Positions 40,326-52,075 are shown, numbered from the stretch's first letter. The stretch is DNA of 64,000 nt from Medicago truncatula (GCF_003473485.1 NC_053043.1:8876001-8940000); one strand, 5' to 3'. Program-made: numbers and translations. The notes: generated from the letters alone by a model not told the origin.

Positions 40326-42368
40326 TTAGTTTGTCAAAAGAGAACTTCCTTCCTTGATAAGAACAAACACACTGCCACCATCGCCCCTTGAGATACGTAG
40401 TTCTTCATCAAGGTATGTAGTAAGCAACCATGATTGAGCGTTGTCGTTGGAAATTGGGATCTTCAACGGAGGCTGATTGGAAATTGTTTGCACGACAGAT
40501 GAGGCAGTGTTTTGGACAGAAGTAAATATGCCTTTGAAAGGTGATAGATCAATCTTTTGCCCCAAAACTTCCACATTTTCTGGTATCTCTAATGAGTCTG
40601 TGAGTTGTGGAGTGCCTATGACACCTTCCTCGAACTTGATCTGATTAAGATAAAAGATGAGACCAATAACTTAAATCATGATATGATGAAATTCACTTGT
40701 TTGTCTAAATTGAATTCTACACGGATAAGCTTTTAGAGTGAAGAACTACTATTCTAATCTTCAAAAAATTACAAATGTTAGCCAAGTAATGTCCATAACT
40801 CTAACTTAACTGATATTTAAAAGTTCTAAAAATCAAATTAATATTTTTTGTTATATGGGACTGTCATACTTAATAGACTAATCTTGAGTTTGATTCTCCT
40901 CATTAGATTAATATTTGACCTTTTTTAAACTAATTTTTTTATTTTTCGAAGACTAAATAAATGTCAATCTTTTTTCTCCCGGACCAATTTAAAACGCTAA
41001 TACAATTGGATAAAAGGAAAATAGGTGGTGAGCGCAAGTGATTAATGTGTTTCAATCGAAGTCAATTTCTTTGTTAGAATGAGTTCGATCCTTGATTGAA
41101 ATAGTTTATCAGACTTGACTTACGTCAATCGAAATCAAAGATACCGTATTCATTTCTCTCCTAACAGGAGGGTGAAGTATAAAAATACAAATAGAAAAGA
41201 AGAAGGAGCAAGGGCAAACCTGCAAACGATTCGGACTTCGAACTTCAAATTTGGCATTGGTACTAATGGAGGTGGTAGTCAATGGACCAGCAAACAGAAC
41301 AGAGTTTTGGACAGTCAAACTTTCAGAGTCAATAGTCTGAGATATTTCTTCAACCGTAAGTAATGGCAGTAGTCCGCTCGAAAGCAATGGAAATAAACCG
41401 GCAAAGGATGTATACCTGAAGAACCACAAATCAAACCACGAGTTTATTAGCTGCAGAACAACTACTACACACTGCCATTATTCTGGTTGAAATAATTTGT
41501 TTGTACCTCTTGTTCACACATGTGATGCAATTTCAGAAATTCAAGTTAACATCAATAATAAGAATTAAGCAGGACTCTTTACTTATGTTACCTTAGAAAC
41601 ATAAACCACTGCTAAGAATAAAAATATGAAAATTAATTGAAATTTTTGATAAAAAAAAATAAAGAAAACCAAATCATATTTATTGAAACATGAATGATAT
41701 CAACAATGGGGATGTAGCTCAGATGGTAGAGCGCTCGCTTAGCATGCGAGAGGTACGGGGATCGATACCCCGCATCTCCATTTTTTTATTTATTTATTCT
41801 TCTATTTGTATTTTGAGCTTAAATATTGATCTGGCTAAAAATTCATTCAACATAACGTTTTAAAAATTAAATTGGACATAAAACTATACAAGAATCAAAC
41901 TAGATAGTAAAATAATTTTACTTACGCAAGAATCCATTTTCCATTGAGCAAACTCAAGGCATCAGTGGAAGCAGGTGTGGGATTCTTAGCTTCCAGCTGA
42001 GTAATAAGCTCAACAATCTCAGCTCTAGTTTCACTCGTCGCTTTCAATCCACGATCAGTCCCATAAAACGAACCAACCAACGCCTTCTTCAGCTTCTCCG
42101 TCTCACCATCCGACACTTTCTCAGTTGCTTGCACCTCCGCAACCGCGACACCAGCAGAAGGCTCTGGACCCCACTCATCATCGATTCTATTAGCCTGAAC
42201 ATACACCACCCGCCTCAAACCATCGGCCAACACAATCGGTTTTCTGACATGTTTGTTCAGAAAACCGACTGTGATGGTCGACGGAGAAATTGAAGGTGTG
42301 GAGTTGAGAGAGGTTACTGGAAGAGTGTTTGTATGGAGAAGTTGGTTTAGGTTTGATAGAGAGGCCAT
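40326..42368 (-). CDS. Plastid lipid-associated protein / fibrillin, plastoglobulin-1-like (copy B)
   Basis: Tandem paralogue of the gene at 36527-38263. Exons: 42368-41926, 41415-41220, 40640-40326; 317 codons. The transit-like N-terminus [20 protein letters not shown] is nearly that of copy A. EEWGPEP-type acidic linker reads [18 protein letters not shown]. The domain reads [57 protein letters not shown], and it ends [20 protein letters not shown]. Its residues agree with the family wording as I know it somewhat better than copy A's (for example [20 protein letters not shown]), so B may be the less diverged copy. Intron 1 contains a tRNA-Ala gene on the opposite strand, absent from copy A. 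Confidence 0.93.
41708..41780 (+). tRNA. trnA-AGC: tRNA-Ala (anticodon AGC)
   Basis: 73 nt from GGGGATGTAGCTCAGATGGT to the discriminator A. Acceptor GGGGATG pairs with CATCTCC (one G-U). D-arm has the A-box TAGCTCAGATGGTAGAGC. Anticodon stem CTCGC/GCGAG closes the loop TTAGCAT, with anticodon AGC at 41741-41743. T-arm GGGGATCGATACCCC carries the B-box. A run of seven T follows at once as a pol III terminator. It has no intron and looks functional. It lies inside intron 1 of fibrillin B, transcribed against that gene. Confidence 0.95.
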
Positions 42369-42907
42369 TTTTTTTAGTTGAATTCAGAGAGAATGAAGAT
42401 TGAAGAGAGATTTATAGAGTGATGAAGAAATGAAACAGGGAAGCGGTGGGTTTAGAAGTCTCCAGCAAGACGCTATTACGAACGATTGAGATTGATTGTG
42501 TCCTAAGAAACAAAACGGTTGAGATCTCTTTTAGGAAATTGAGAGGTGTACGAAAACGTTGGTGTGAAACGAGATTAGTGTGTCCTTGAGATTGAAATAC
42601 AATATTGTCCTTTTATTTTCGGTATAAATTGTTTTAAATTAAATGTTTATATATATTTTATATTTTGAAGAAGAATATGTGATTGACTGAAAAAAAAATA
42701 TATAAACATTTAAATTGATAGAATACATCAAATATAATCACATATTCTATATCTTAAAAGCGTAAATGATGAATCTGTTAACAAACTCACAATACCCAAG
42801 ATGAGAGCGTATAATGGTAAAATACATATAAATAATATGATAAAATCAAAGTAATTGAAAAACATATGCACCAGAATTTGAAATGTTGATGTTCAAATCA
42901 TTGATTG
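42369..42907. promoter_or_regulatory. Upstream region of fibrillin B
   Basis: The first ~140 bp upstream of the ATG ('gagagaatgaagattgaaga', then 'tgtcctaagaaacaaaacgg') matches the upstream DNA of fibrillin A, so leader and proximal promoter were duplicated with the gene. Beyond that it is AT-rich with no recognised element until the MULE at 42917. Confidence 0.45.
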
Positions 42908-45100
42908 AATATGTAAGGTTTAAATGCGTTTTTGGTCCCTTAAGTATTTATTTGGTATCGCTTTGGTCCCTTAACTAAAAAAAAGATTATTTGAGTATTT
43001 TATATTTATCTCCGTTACCTGTTTTGGTCCCTTCCGTTAAATAAATTTAAAAACACGTTAGGGTTTATATTATTCATCTTTTTCCTTCACCTTCCATCCT
43101 CTTCTTCATGATCTTCATCATCAACAACACACCAACCCAGAAAACTTCATTCATTTCTTCATCTTCTCCATCTGAATCTTTCAACTCATTCATCCATTTC
43201 TGGAAAAGTATTAAGAACAACAACATCAACAAAATCCAGCAGCAATGATAACAATAAAATCCAATAACAACAACAAAACCCATCAACAACTGTAACACTC
43301 ATATTTTTATTAAAGCAATTAAACATGCGAATAATACATTTATTCAAGAAATAGAGGCTACGCCACATTCAAAATTCAAAAACCAATAACATGTATATAA
43401 ACCTCAACAGTTACAGCGGAATGTAAACCAGAGTAATCCAAATATATATACATATCATGAATCAATAAATTACATCACATAGATGCATCTCAAAATTCCA
43501 AACAAACAGGTAATCTCCAACATAACAAAATCCAAAAATAACCTAATCTAGACCGACACAACAAGCCTAGATCAGAGCGGACTCAACACTGATATCGGAG
43601 AAAGCTCCCGATATCACCAAACACAAACTCACCAAGCACTACTCCTGCACAACGTCTACCCATCCATACAGACAGGTAGGCGGTTTAAAACCACTGGGGG
43701 TAAGTATTACATTATCATAATCCAAATAACAGTTATCATGAATATTTCAATTAACATCATGCATTTGATCAATAATAATCACACATCAATACCTACATCA
43801 CACTCCAATATCTCGCATCAATAATCATTAATCACATGAACAATTATCAATTCACAAATATTCACTCACAATCACCAATCACACATATCAATAAGACTCA
43901 TGTCATGATATGCACTTATTGACACATAAATGCATGTGGTACCAAATCTCCAAAAGGTCGTCACCTTCGATGCAACAAAAACATCGTATGTAAGAGTTCA
44001 CACCCGTCTTACATAATCTCTGAAGTAAAAGAGTTCAACCCTTTTACAACTACAATCTCAACACGACTATGATACATGGACATGTAACAAGACTCGATAA
44101 TGCGATAACAATCACAATTTTCTCCACAATATATAGGACAACACCCAATTATATTGTTCATCTCCACATCATTTGCATTATCAAGAAAACATGCCCATTC
44201 ACAATTAAATCATAGTATTCATCATCACACATCAACATGATTATCAATAATCAACAATGTCATTCAACATCAACTATCACATATAGTTTCACCAATTCAA
44301 TATTTCTTACATTTTAAGTAAGATAGCATACATATCTCATGATAAACATCATATCCAAAATATAACCATCCAACACCTTCACTTAGTTATATAAACATAG
44401 TCACCACAATTCTTAGGACAATTGGTTCAAGAAACGTTTTTGACTAAAACCATGTCAAGTGGCTACCGACCAACATTGACAAATCCCAAGACAAAAGACA
44501 AGTTGAAAACCTTCAAACAATCTTAATCGACAATATAATTATGAAGTCAAGTCACCTCCGGATCATTAACGTTAACCCAAGCACAACTTAAGTTCATATG
44601 AAAATCTCATTTTCACAACCTTTCACTTTCCCACCCGAAATATCACTTTCTACTTGATTAAGATGTTTGACCACTCTTGCAAGTATTACCTAAGCCTATA
44701 TGAACTGTAGGTTCAACTTGCAAGCTTCATTAGTTTACAAAAGTTATTTTTCGACAAAATTGAATTCCCAAAATTTCCCAAGTTAAGACTCAATTGAAGA
44801 AATTCAAGTTTAGGCAAGCAATCATTGTTCCAGTAGGTTTTAGGGGATTAACAGTAGCTAAACATGCTTAAAAAATCATTTAAGAAAACTCGGGTTGGCC
44901 CCCAAATGTAACGCCCTAGTCGTTATTTTATTTATTTAGATTTATTTAGAGTTTTTTATATGATTTTAAATGATTATTATTGATTATGTGGTGTGTATTA
45001 TTTTATTATATAGTTTATTTTAATATAATTAGAATTATATGTGAATTAATATTATTTTGGAGGTTGGGGAGTTAATTAGGAATTAATAGAATTAAGGGGG

Positions 45101-46232
45101 TGATGACAGTCCGTCATTCGCTATTTTTAGAGTCTTTTTATATGTAGTTTGATCACAAATTGGAGTTCACAAGTCAACTTATGCAGCAAAAGAGTAGAAA
45201 ACTGAAAAAAATACAAACAAGAGAATCGTGTCACGATTTGGTAAAAACGTAACACGATTTTAGAAGATCAAAATCAAGCTTCGACATTGAAGAAATCGTG
45301 TCACGATGGCATAATCGTGACACGATCTAAGGAAACCCTAATTCAGTGATTTGCGATTCAAGGAGAATCGTGGCACGATTTTAGGCGAAATTCTGTGCCT
45401 ATTTAAGCTGAAGTCTATTCCAAAGACAAGGGTTACGATTTGGAGAGAGCAAAGTACGATTTTGAGACCTAAAGACGGCTAGGAGGGCGATTTCTTCAAT
45501 CTTCTATCAGTTTATGTATGTTTTAATTCCACTATTGATTATGCTATTTGTAAACTCAATTATGAGTAGCTAAATCTCTTAGAGATTAGGTCTGAGATGA
45601 TTCTTTGTAACCCTAATTGAACCATGTTGCTGTGAAACTCTATTTATTGTGAATGACAATCTAGTTTTTATTCAATTCAATTGTTCTTAAATGCTTTTTA
45701 TATCCTGATCAAATATAAACATGATTTAGTGAGAATGAATGACTACTGACCATAGCTTTCTACTTAGACAGAATTGAATTGTTCTAATAAACAGGGTTAG
45801 TCTAGGAATGAATAATCGTTTGTTAGTGATATTAGGTTAACATGCTTAAACCTTCAAAGATTATTAGACCACCTAAGGAATTAGGGGCTGTAGTTTGAGA
45901 AGAGGGTCCTAACTCAAGGGATTGATTAGAACTATTTTGTTAACTATCGTGGAACTAGAAAATCATTCATAAGAATAGGTGCAGTATACCAATTAGGGGA
46001 ACATAGATGATTTGAAAGACCTAATCTCATCTCTCTCTTATTCTTTCCAACTCTATCTTTATATTATGTTGATTTAATTTTATGCAAACCAAAACTACTG
46101 CCTAGGGCAACTAAGAAATTTACACATCCTAAATATTAACCTTATTGCTAAATTGAGATTAACACAGTCCTCGTGGGAACGATATTTTTACTACTTCGAT
46201 AGTATTTAGTACACTTGCTAAAATATCTATCA
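45101..46232 (+). mobile_element. Solo LTR (TGATGACAG...TCTATCA, TSD GGGGG)
   Basis: 1,132 bp with TG...CA ends and a perfect GGGGG duplication (45096-45100, 46233-46237). The last ~100 bp ('cctcgtgggaacgatatttt', 'tttagtacacttgctaaa') is wording I associate with the 3' end of plant Ty3/gypsy LTRs. Contains ATCGTGTCACGAT palindromes at 45223-45385. No internal region, hence solo. It is the innermost of the nest and so the latest insertion. Confidence 0.85.
45223..45385. repeat. Palindrome cluster, ATCGTGTCACGAT type
   Basis: At least five copies, exact or with one or two changes, of a near-perfect inverted repeat AATCGTGTCACGATT (for example 'aatcgtgtcacgattt', 'atcgtgacacgat', 'aatcgtggcacgatt') in about 160 bp of the solo LTR. 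Confidence 0.85.
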
Positions 46233-46624
46233 GGGGGAGTAAATGAAATAAAGGGGAGTTAGGAAAAGAGAAGTCAGAAGCAGTTTTACGTGAAAACAAA
46301 GTTTTGGGAGAAAAGGGAGAAGAACCAAGTGAACCTGAATTGATGTGCATTTGTCCTTCTAAATTAAGGTAAGGGTGAGGTTTGCTTCAGTAGTATAGTT
46401 ATTGAATTCTGATTTTGGGTTTAACAGGTTTATGATGGAATGGGAATTTTGGGGTTTATGTTTGATTAATGGGTCTTTGAGTGAATTGAGTGTAGAGATT
46501 GCTGTTTTGATGTGAGAAATAGGTTATGGTTGCATACAGCATTTAGTTTCATATCTGTAAACTAATTTGGGGAGTGAATTTGAGGAAAATGGGATTTTTG
46601 GGAGAAACCTACATTCTGCACGTA

Positions 46625-46985
46625 CTGATGTTCATCGCTCGCCCCGACGAGTAGCTTGTCTCGCCTCGCGAGTGAGCAACTTCATGGCTCGCCTCACGAG
46701 CAGAACCACTCGCCATGGCGAGCAAGTGCCTGTGAGATCATGATTTTTGAATTGTTGTTATAAGCTGTATTTTGGTTAGTTTTGAGTGCCTAAATGATTT
46801 TAGAGAGGACTGAGACAATTTTTAGATTAAAAAGATGAATAGGGAGCTTAAGAATGAAGATTTAGTGAGAAAAATGTCAAAATTCCCGAGAGCACCTTTT
46901 TCTCATTCGCCTTGAGTTCGCCACGGCGAGTAACCCGTTTTCTTGTGTTCGCCATAGCGCGTAGATGTACTTGCGAGGCGAGTTG
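46625..46985. repeat. Palindrome cluster, CTCGCC/GGCGAG type, in two blocks
   Basis: Block 46625-46735 and block 46903-46985 hold repeated complementary words: CTCGCCTCGCGAG, CTCGCCTCACGAG, ACTCGCCATGGCGAGC, TTCGCCACGGCGAGT, TGCGAGGCGAGT. Local GC content is far above the surrounding AT-rich LTR. Confidence 0.8.
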
Positions 46986-48057
46986 CCCAGTATCTGAGTT
47001 GTTTGTTCTTTAATTGAATAATGTTGATTGAACTTGATGTATGAGCATGATTATGATTAATTGTGCATTTTTTCTGAATTGTTGGATTGATTATAATGAT
47101 CTGTGGATGACTGTGATGTATGTTATATTTAAATAAATCATACATGTTGTTACTTATGGAGTTGTGAGTCATATATACATATATGCATTGTTAAGTTGTA
47201 TGTAGATATACACAAGTGGAGTCAGTTGCATAAGCATATAAAGCGGGAGGGCTCTTGCCCTGCAACGCCTTGTCGTTCAAAGCGGGAGGACTCATGTCCT
47301 GGAACACTTTAATTGTTCAAAGCGGTGAGGGCTTATGCCCTGATGAATGCTTTAACCATTCAATATCTGGTGAGGGCTTCTGCCTTGTAAATTAGTACCA
47401 CATGCATTGTCGTATTGTCGCATTGTCGAGGAGTCTTAGCGGTGTTGTCAAATAGTTGCATGAGTCATTGTTGTTGGTTGTAAATACCATTGTTGTTGAT
47501 GTGTTGATTATGAAATATATATTTATATTGAATAACTATTATTATGTTAGGGTGTTAGATTCAATTGATGAATTTTATATCTATATTTATTGTTGTGAAT
47601 CTCACCCCTTCTGCTTGAAAATGTTTCCCTTCCTATAGGTAACTTGCAGGTGATCCTGAGTAGTAGGTGGTGGCTCAATGTCTAGGGCTCTGATACGTAC
47701 GGGATGAGATTTCTTATTTATTTTTCATTCCTATGTATCAATTTTTTGGAACTTGATGATGTAGCCTTTTATTGTTAATTGAACAATGTTGATGATTTTA
47801 TGTTGAGCCCTTCGTGCCAGGATTTAATGTTGATGTTGAAGTTTAATGTTGAGAAATATTTCCGCTGCAAATTATTGTTGTTTATGAAGGATGTTTATTA
47901 AATAGTTTATATTCTATTTAAGAAAATTTTGAAAAGTAGCGTGACATGCCCGTTTGGGATATACTCTGATGTGGATTTGTTATTTAATTGTTTTTGGGAT
48001 AACGGGGTGTTACACTAAAGACCCGGAACAAAAGATCAAAGTGGCTAAAACTGAACA

Positions 48058-48300
48058 TGTTCGCTTAAGCGACCACCTGATTCGCTTAAGCGAACAAGTT
48101 ACAGTAGCAAACTACTTTGTTCGCTTCCTGGTCGCTCACCAGTTCGCTTAAGCGACCATAAGTTCGCTTAAGCGAACGAGTTCCAGTAGCTACCAGGAAC
48201 CTTCGCTCGCTGGCTCGCTCACAGTTCGCTTAGGCGAACTGAACCCAGAAAAACTATGAATGTTCGCTTACTAGGTTGCTTAAGCGAACCTTCGCAGGTT
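48058..48300. repeat. Palindrome cluster, TTCGCTTAAGCGAA type
   Basis: At least six copies of TTCGCTTAAGCGA(A/C) in about 240 bp, including two perfect 14-bp palindromes, mixed with half-sites 'gttcgctt' and 'gtcgctcacc'. Lies in LTR-like unit 1 just beside the insertion point of unit 2. Confidence 0.88.
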
Positions 48301-50387
48301 TGCAGAAAAGTTACGGGTTTTGACCCCTTTTCACCCCAAAATCCCAATTTTGATCCCTCATTGCCCAAATGTGTTTCGAGAACATGTTTATAGGTCAATA
48401 TGACTAAAAAGACTCACAAAGACGCAATCAAACTTGAAAACACTTGACAATTGAACCAATTCATCATTTTCACCAAAACACCAACAACCATTCAAATTCT
48501 CATCCTCAATTCATGAATATGCATACCCAAGCAATGATTCATCAACCACAACATCAATTAATAGCCATAACATCAATTGAACAAGAATCATAACTCAATC
48601 TAACAACAACTTAGCAAAATTCACCAATTGAGCACAATTTTCACAACTTATCATTTGTTCCTATTTGAACATGTAATTTCGCCAACAATCATACAATTAT
48701 CATCAATTCATGCATACAAACATATTATCACAGTTGGAGCACGAATTTAGCAACAATTATCCATTATGCAAAAATTCATACAACATTTGAAAATTTACAA
48801 AATGATGATGATTATGATAAAGACTAACCCCTTTACCTTAGATAAAGATTAATCCCAACTTAGGCTTCAATTTAGTTCCTAAGCTCACTCCAATCCTTGA
48901 TTGTTCACCACTTTCTCTCTCTACCTCTCTCTAGAAAATATCTTATGAAATGAATGAAATGATATTTTCCTAAGACAACTCATTTGGTATACCCCTTAAT
49001 GGGCTTAACCTAGTTTCTAGTGGGCTTAACCCATTTCTATTCAAACCAAAATGTTTCTTCACTCCAGAAAGGTAATTAACTAATAACGGTAAAATGTCAC
49101 TAACGGTCACTAAACGGTAAAATCTCAATTTACCCTAGTAACTTAATGAAATAACTATTCTCACTAATCACTAAAAGTAATTCCCACCAAAATTATAATT
49201 TTACCCGTTCTCACAAAATGACCAAAATACTCCTAAGTCTAAAATGGCTAAAATACCCTTCTAACACGAAAACCTATGAAAATGCACCCAATGATGAATA
49301 ATCACACACAAACACATAAAACACATAATAAAAGTAATTAAAATAAATTTAGCTAAAAATCGGGTTGTTGCAACAACAAAGGTGAATTTTTTTTTTTTTT
49401 TTAAAAAAGGTAGAAGTTAGGTCCCTCATTCATTTCTTCCTCCATTACAATAACACAAAAACAAGTTAACTTCCTTATCTTCTCTTCTCCCACCCACAAC
49501 ACACAGAAACGCAAATAAATCACCATAAATTAAAATGGCAGAAGAATTGAAATAAAAAAAAAGGATTGAGATTTCCTTTATTTCAGTTAACACAAATAAA
49601 TTAAAATGGCAGAAGAACACACAAATAAATCACCATAAATTTCCTTCTATTCTCCCATTTCTAGTTTCCAATTTCAAACATATGCAACACAACAACACTG
49701 AATTTCAAATCATAATTCAAATTTCTAGTTTCTCATTTTCAGTTTCCACCACCAATTTAATTCGATCTCAAATCTGAATTTCTTCTCATGTTCTTCCTTT
49801 GGAGTCTGAATCCGAATTCAAAGAGAAAAAGGGTATAAGAGAGTCAAAAAGAAAAAGGGTTGGATTTGGATCTCTCTATTCTGAATTCTCTCTCTCCATT
49901 TTTTTAATTCATGATAAGAACTTAAAAAGGGCTGAATCTAGATTCTTGAAGAATGAATGAATAAGATAGATGAAAGTGATGTTTTTTGAGTGAAAAAATA
50001 GTTATTATGATTATGATTTTTGGTTGTTTTAATTTTATTTTATGGATTTATGATTGGTGATGATGATGAAAAATTTGTTATTGATGGAGATACGAAATTG
50101 ATTAATGTTTATAGATTTGATGAAGATGATGATGAAAAAGATTTTTTTTTTCTTCTGGGTTGGTGTGTTGTTGATGATGAAAATCATGAAGAAGAGGATG
50201 GAAGGAGAAGGAAGAAGATGAATAATATAAACCCTAACGTGTTTTTGAATTTATTTAACGGAAGAGACCAAAATAGGTAACGAAGATAAAGATAAAATAC
50301 CCAAATAATCTTTATTTTAGTTAAGGGACCAAAGCAATACCAAATAAATACTTAAGGGACCAAAAACGCATTTAAGCCAATATGTAA

Positions 50388-51480
50388 TTGATTGAAATCA
50401 ATCTTTCAATAGGAAGAAAATGAATACTACAACAAAGTGGAAAAGCAAATAACACCGCATAAGACGACGAACAACACAACGCAACACTCAAATGACGAAA
50501 TCACAAAAAACACAAGTAAAAACTTGATCTACGTAGAAACCACTTATTTAGATTAAAAGGAGAAAAAAAAATGTAGAAAGGTAGTTCTAGACCAAAAAAG
50601 ATGTTAGAGAGATGGTTCTAGACCAAAAAATTATCTAAAACCACCCCTCTCTCATGAGGTAAATCAAAAAGAACTTAGAGATAATTTGGAACTTCTCTCT
50701 CAAACAAAACTAGGTGACCTAAAAAAGATGTTTGCTTAGATTTTCATTTTAGAGTCAAAATAGATTTTTTTGATAAAATATTTTTTCTAAAAATTCAAAA
50801 CAAACACTTCAAAATAAAAGAAAGTGATTTTTTAAGGAAAAAATAGTTTTTTTTTTTAAAATCTGAAACAAACGGAATCTTAATCGTCAAGAAAAAAAAT
50901 TAAATGACATTTGATAGTATACATAATACTAACTTAGTTTTTTTTGACAAAAATAAACGATATTCATTAATCTAAATACTATATACTTCAAATCTCAATT
51001 CATTTTAAATTTGAAGAAAAATTTCAGGAATATTCTATAAATAATTAATGGTTGATAGAAATTTATTTTAATTTAATTAAAATCAAGTTCTCCAAATTAT
51101 TAATATAAGTTTTATAAATTAATGTGACATGTGGATATAGTTGAGGTTTAAGATTATTACAATCGGAAAATAAGAAGAAAAAAAAACGAAAACGATGACT
51201 TGCCGACTTGAGAAACAAATTGTGAGGTCTGTGTGAAAGTGCATGAGATCGAAGTGTATGTCTCGATTAAGCATGAATGTTAGGAAGACTATCTTGGTGA
51301 CACTCTTTTTAACCTTTACTTTTTCATCGGATGACATCAATATAAATTTATCATTTTATGGAAGATTAATTTTCAAATACAAAATTTTATTATTATAATG
51401 AGGTTCGAACTTTGAACATCTCATGTATTCATCTGAAAAATGTGAATTTTTAACTACTAAACTATTTAAATTTTTTTTTG
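50388..51480. other. Intergenic, no gene seen
   Basis: AT-rich DNA. At about 50730-50880 'gatttttttgataaaatatt' and 'aaaatctgaaacaaacgg' look like a degraded MITE. No gene. Confidence 0.35.
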
Positions 51481-51869
51481 TTAAAACATCTCCAATGCAA
51501 TATTAATGTTCCTTATTTTGGGATCTTAAGTTTCTTGAGTGAATTCCAATGACATATCATTTATAAGCAACACACTTATTTTACTCCAATGCAACGTCCT
51601 TAAAATGAGTCTCTAAAGTGGACCATATATGTCATACTTTAATATTTGCACATTAATTTATTTAAATTAAAATATTAATTGAATAATTCATTTAATACAC
51701 ATAAAAACTTATTATTAAAAAAAAATGATGTTTACTTGATAAAAGTACATAAAATACTATATAAAAATACATAAAAGGGACAACACATTATAATAAAAAT
51801 ACATAAAATACCTAATAAAAATATATAAAAAGGACGAATACACTATATATTAAATTACATTTTGTTATC

Positions 51870-52075
51870 ATCAGTTCAAAATCATTCCCAAATATGCTCC
51901 AACAAGTCTGTTTGAAGTTGGCGATAATGTATAACCATGGCTAACGTATCCCTCACCTTAATTGAATCATGTATACCATTTAGCTTCATCCCGTTGTTCG
52001 CACACTTTACATTTTTACGCCACTGCAACAAACAATAAATAAATATCAGTTTACATAAATAAAAAAACATAGTGC
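51870..52075 (-). pseudogene. Degenerate Harbinger transposase C-terminal fragment
   Basis: On the minus strand the frame reads RQLQTDLLEHIWE followed by a stop, closely like HHELQADLVKHIW at the end of the intact transposase in this window, with KVRDTL just before it as in the family. Upstream residues are not recognisable. The adjoining 'aacatctccaatgcaatatt' (51485) may be an element end. A relic without coding capacity. Confidence 0.5.

Larger units (their letters stand above)
44907..48014 (+). mobile_element. LTR-like unit 2 (TG...CA), same family as unit 1
   Basis: Begins TGTAACGCCC and ends GGGTGTTACA; flanks ccaaa (44902-44906) and ctaaa (48015-48019) form a 5-bp duplication with one mismatch. 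Without the solo LTR at 45101-46232 it is about 2 kb. Shared wording with unit 1 (inverted) includes the end GTGTTACA, 'tccgctg' and a tract of repeated 'gagggctcatgccc'-type blocks at 47240-47390. No coding domain. Palindromes of the CTCGCC/GGCGAG type lie at 46625-46735 and 46903-46985. Confidence 0.72.
43291..49372 (-). mobile_element. LTR-like unit 1 (TG...CA, TSD ACAAC), probable solo LTR
   Basis: Begins TGTAACACTC and ends GGGTTGTTGCA; ACAAC is repeated exactly on both flanks (43286-43290, 49373-49377). Without the nested unit at 44907-48014 it is about 3 kb. No gag-pol domain is found, so it is a solo LTR or a large non-coding derivative. By comparison with unit 2 it lies in the opposite orientation. 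It contains a cluster of TTCGCTTAAGCGAA palindromes at 48058-48300. Confidence 0.75.
42917..50378. mobile_element. MULE with long TIRs, host to three successive nested insertions
   Basis: Left end GGTTTAAATGCGTTTTTGG and right end CCAAAAACGCATTTAAGCC are inverted; the arms match for roughly 230 bp ('ggtcccttaagtatttattt', 'cgttacctgttttggtc', 'aacacgttagggtttat', 'catcctcttcttcatgat'). A perfect 9-bp duplication aatatgtaa flanks it (42908-42916, 50379-50387). Without the insertion at 43291-49372 it was about 1.4 kb and non-autonomous. The interior on the right (49378-50000) repeats 'aaattaaaatggcagaagaa' twice; there is no transposase. The 86-codon ORF at 50020 is low-complexity TIR sequence. 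Confidence 0.9.

Noticed and set aside
40326..40574. Apparent truncation of fibrillin B exon 3
   Set aside because: The frame continues upstream to the splice acceptor at 40640 without a stop; only an ATG is missing, so there is no break.
43620..44440. CRISPR-like or satellite array in the 'atcaa/cacat' rich stretch
   Set aside because: No regular spacing or repeat unit; simple compositional bias inside the LTR-like unit.
50020..50280. 86-codon acidic ORF
   Set aside because: Low-complexity translation of the MULE terminal repeat; its mirror on the left side gives another ORF in the same way.
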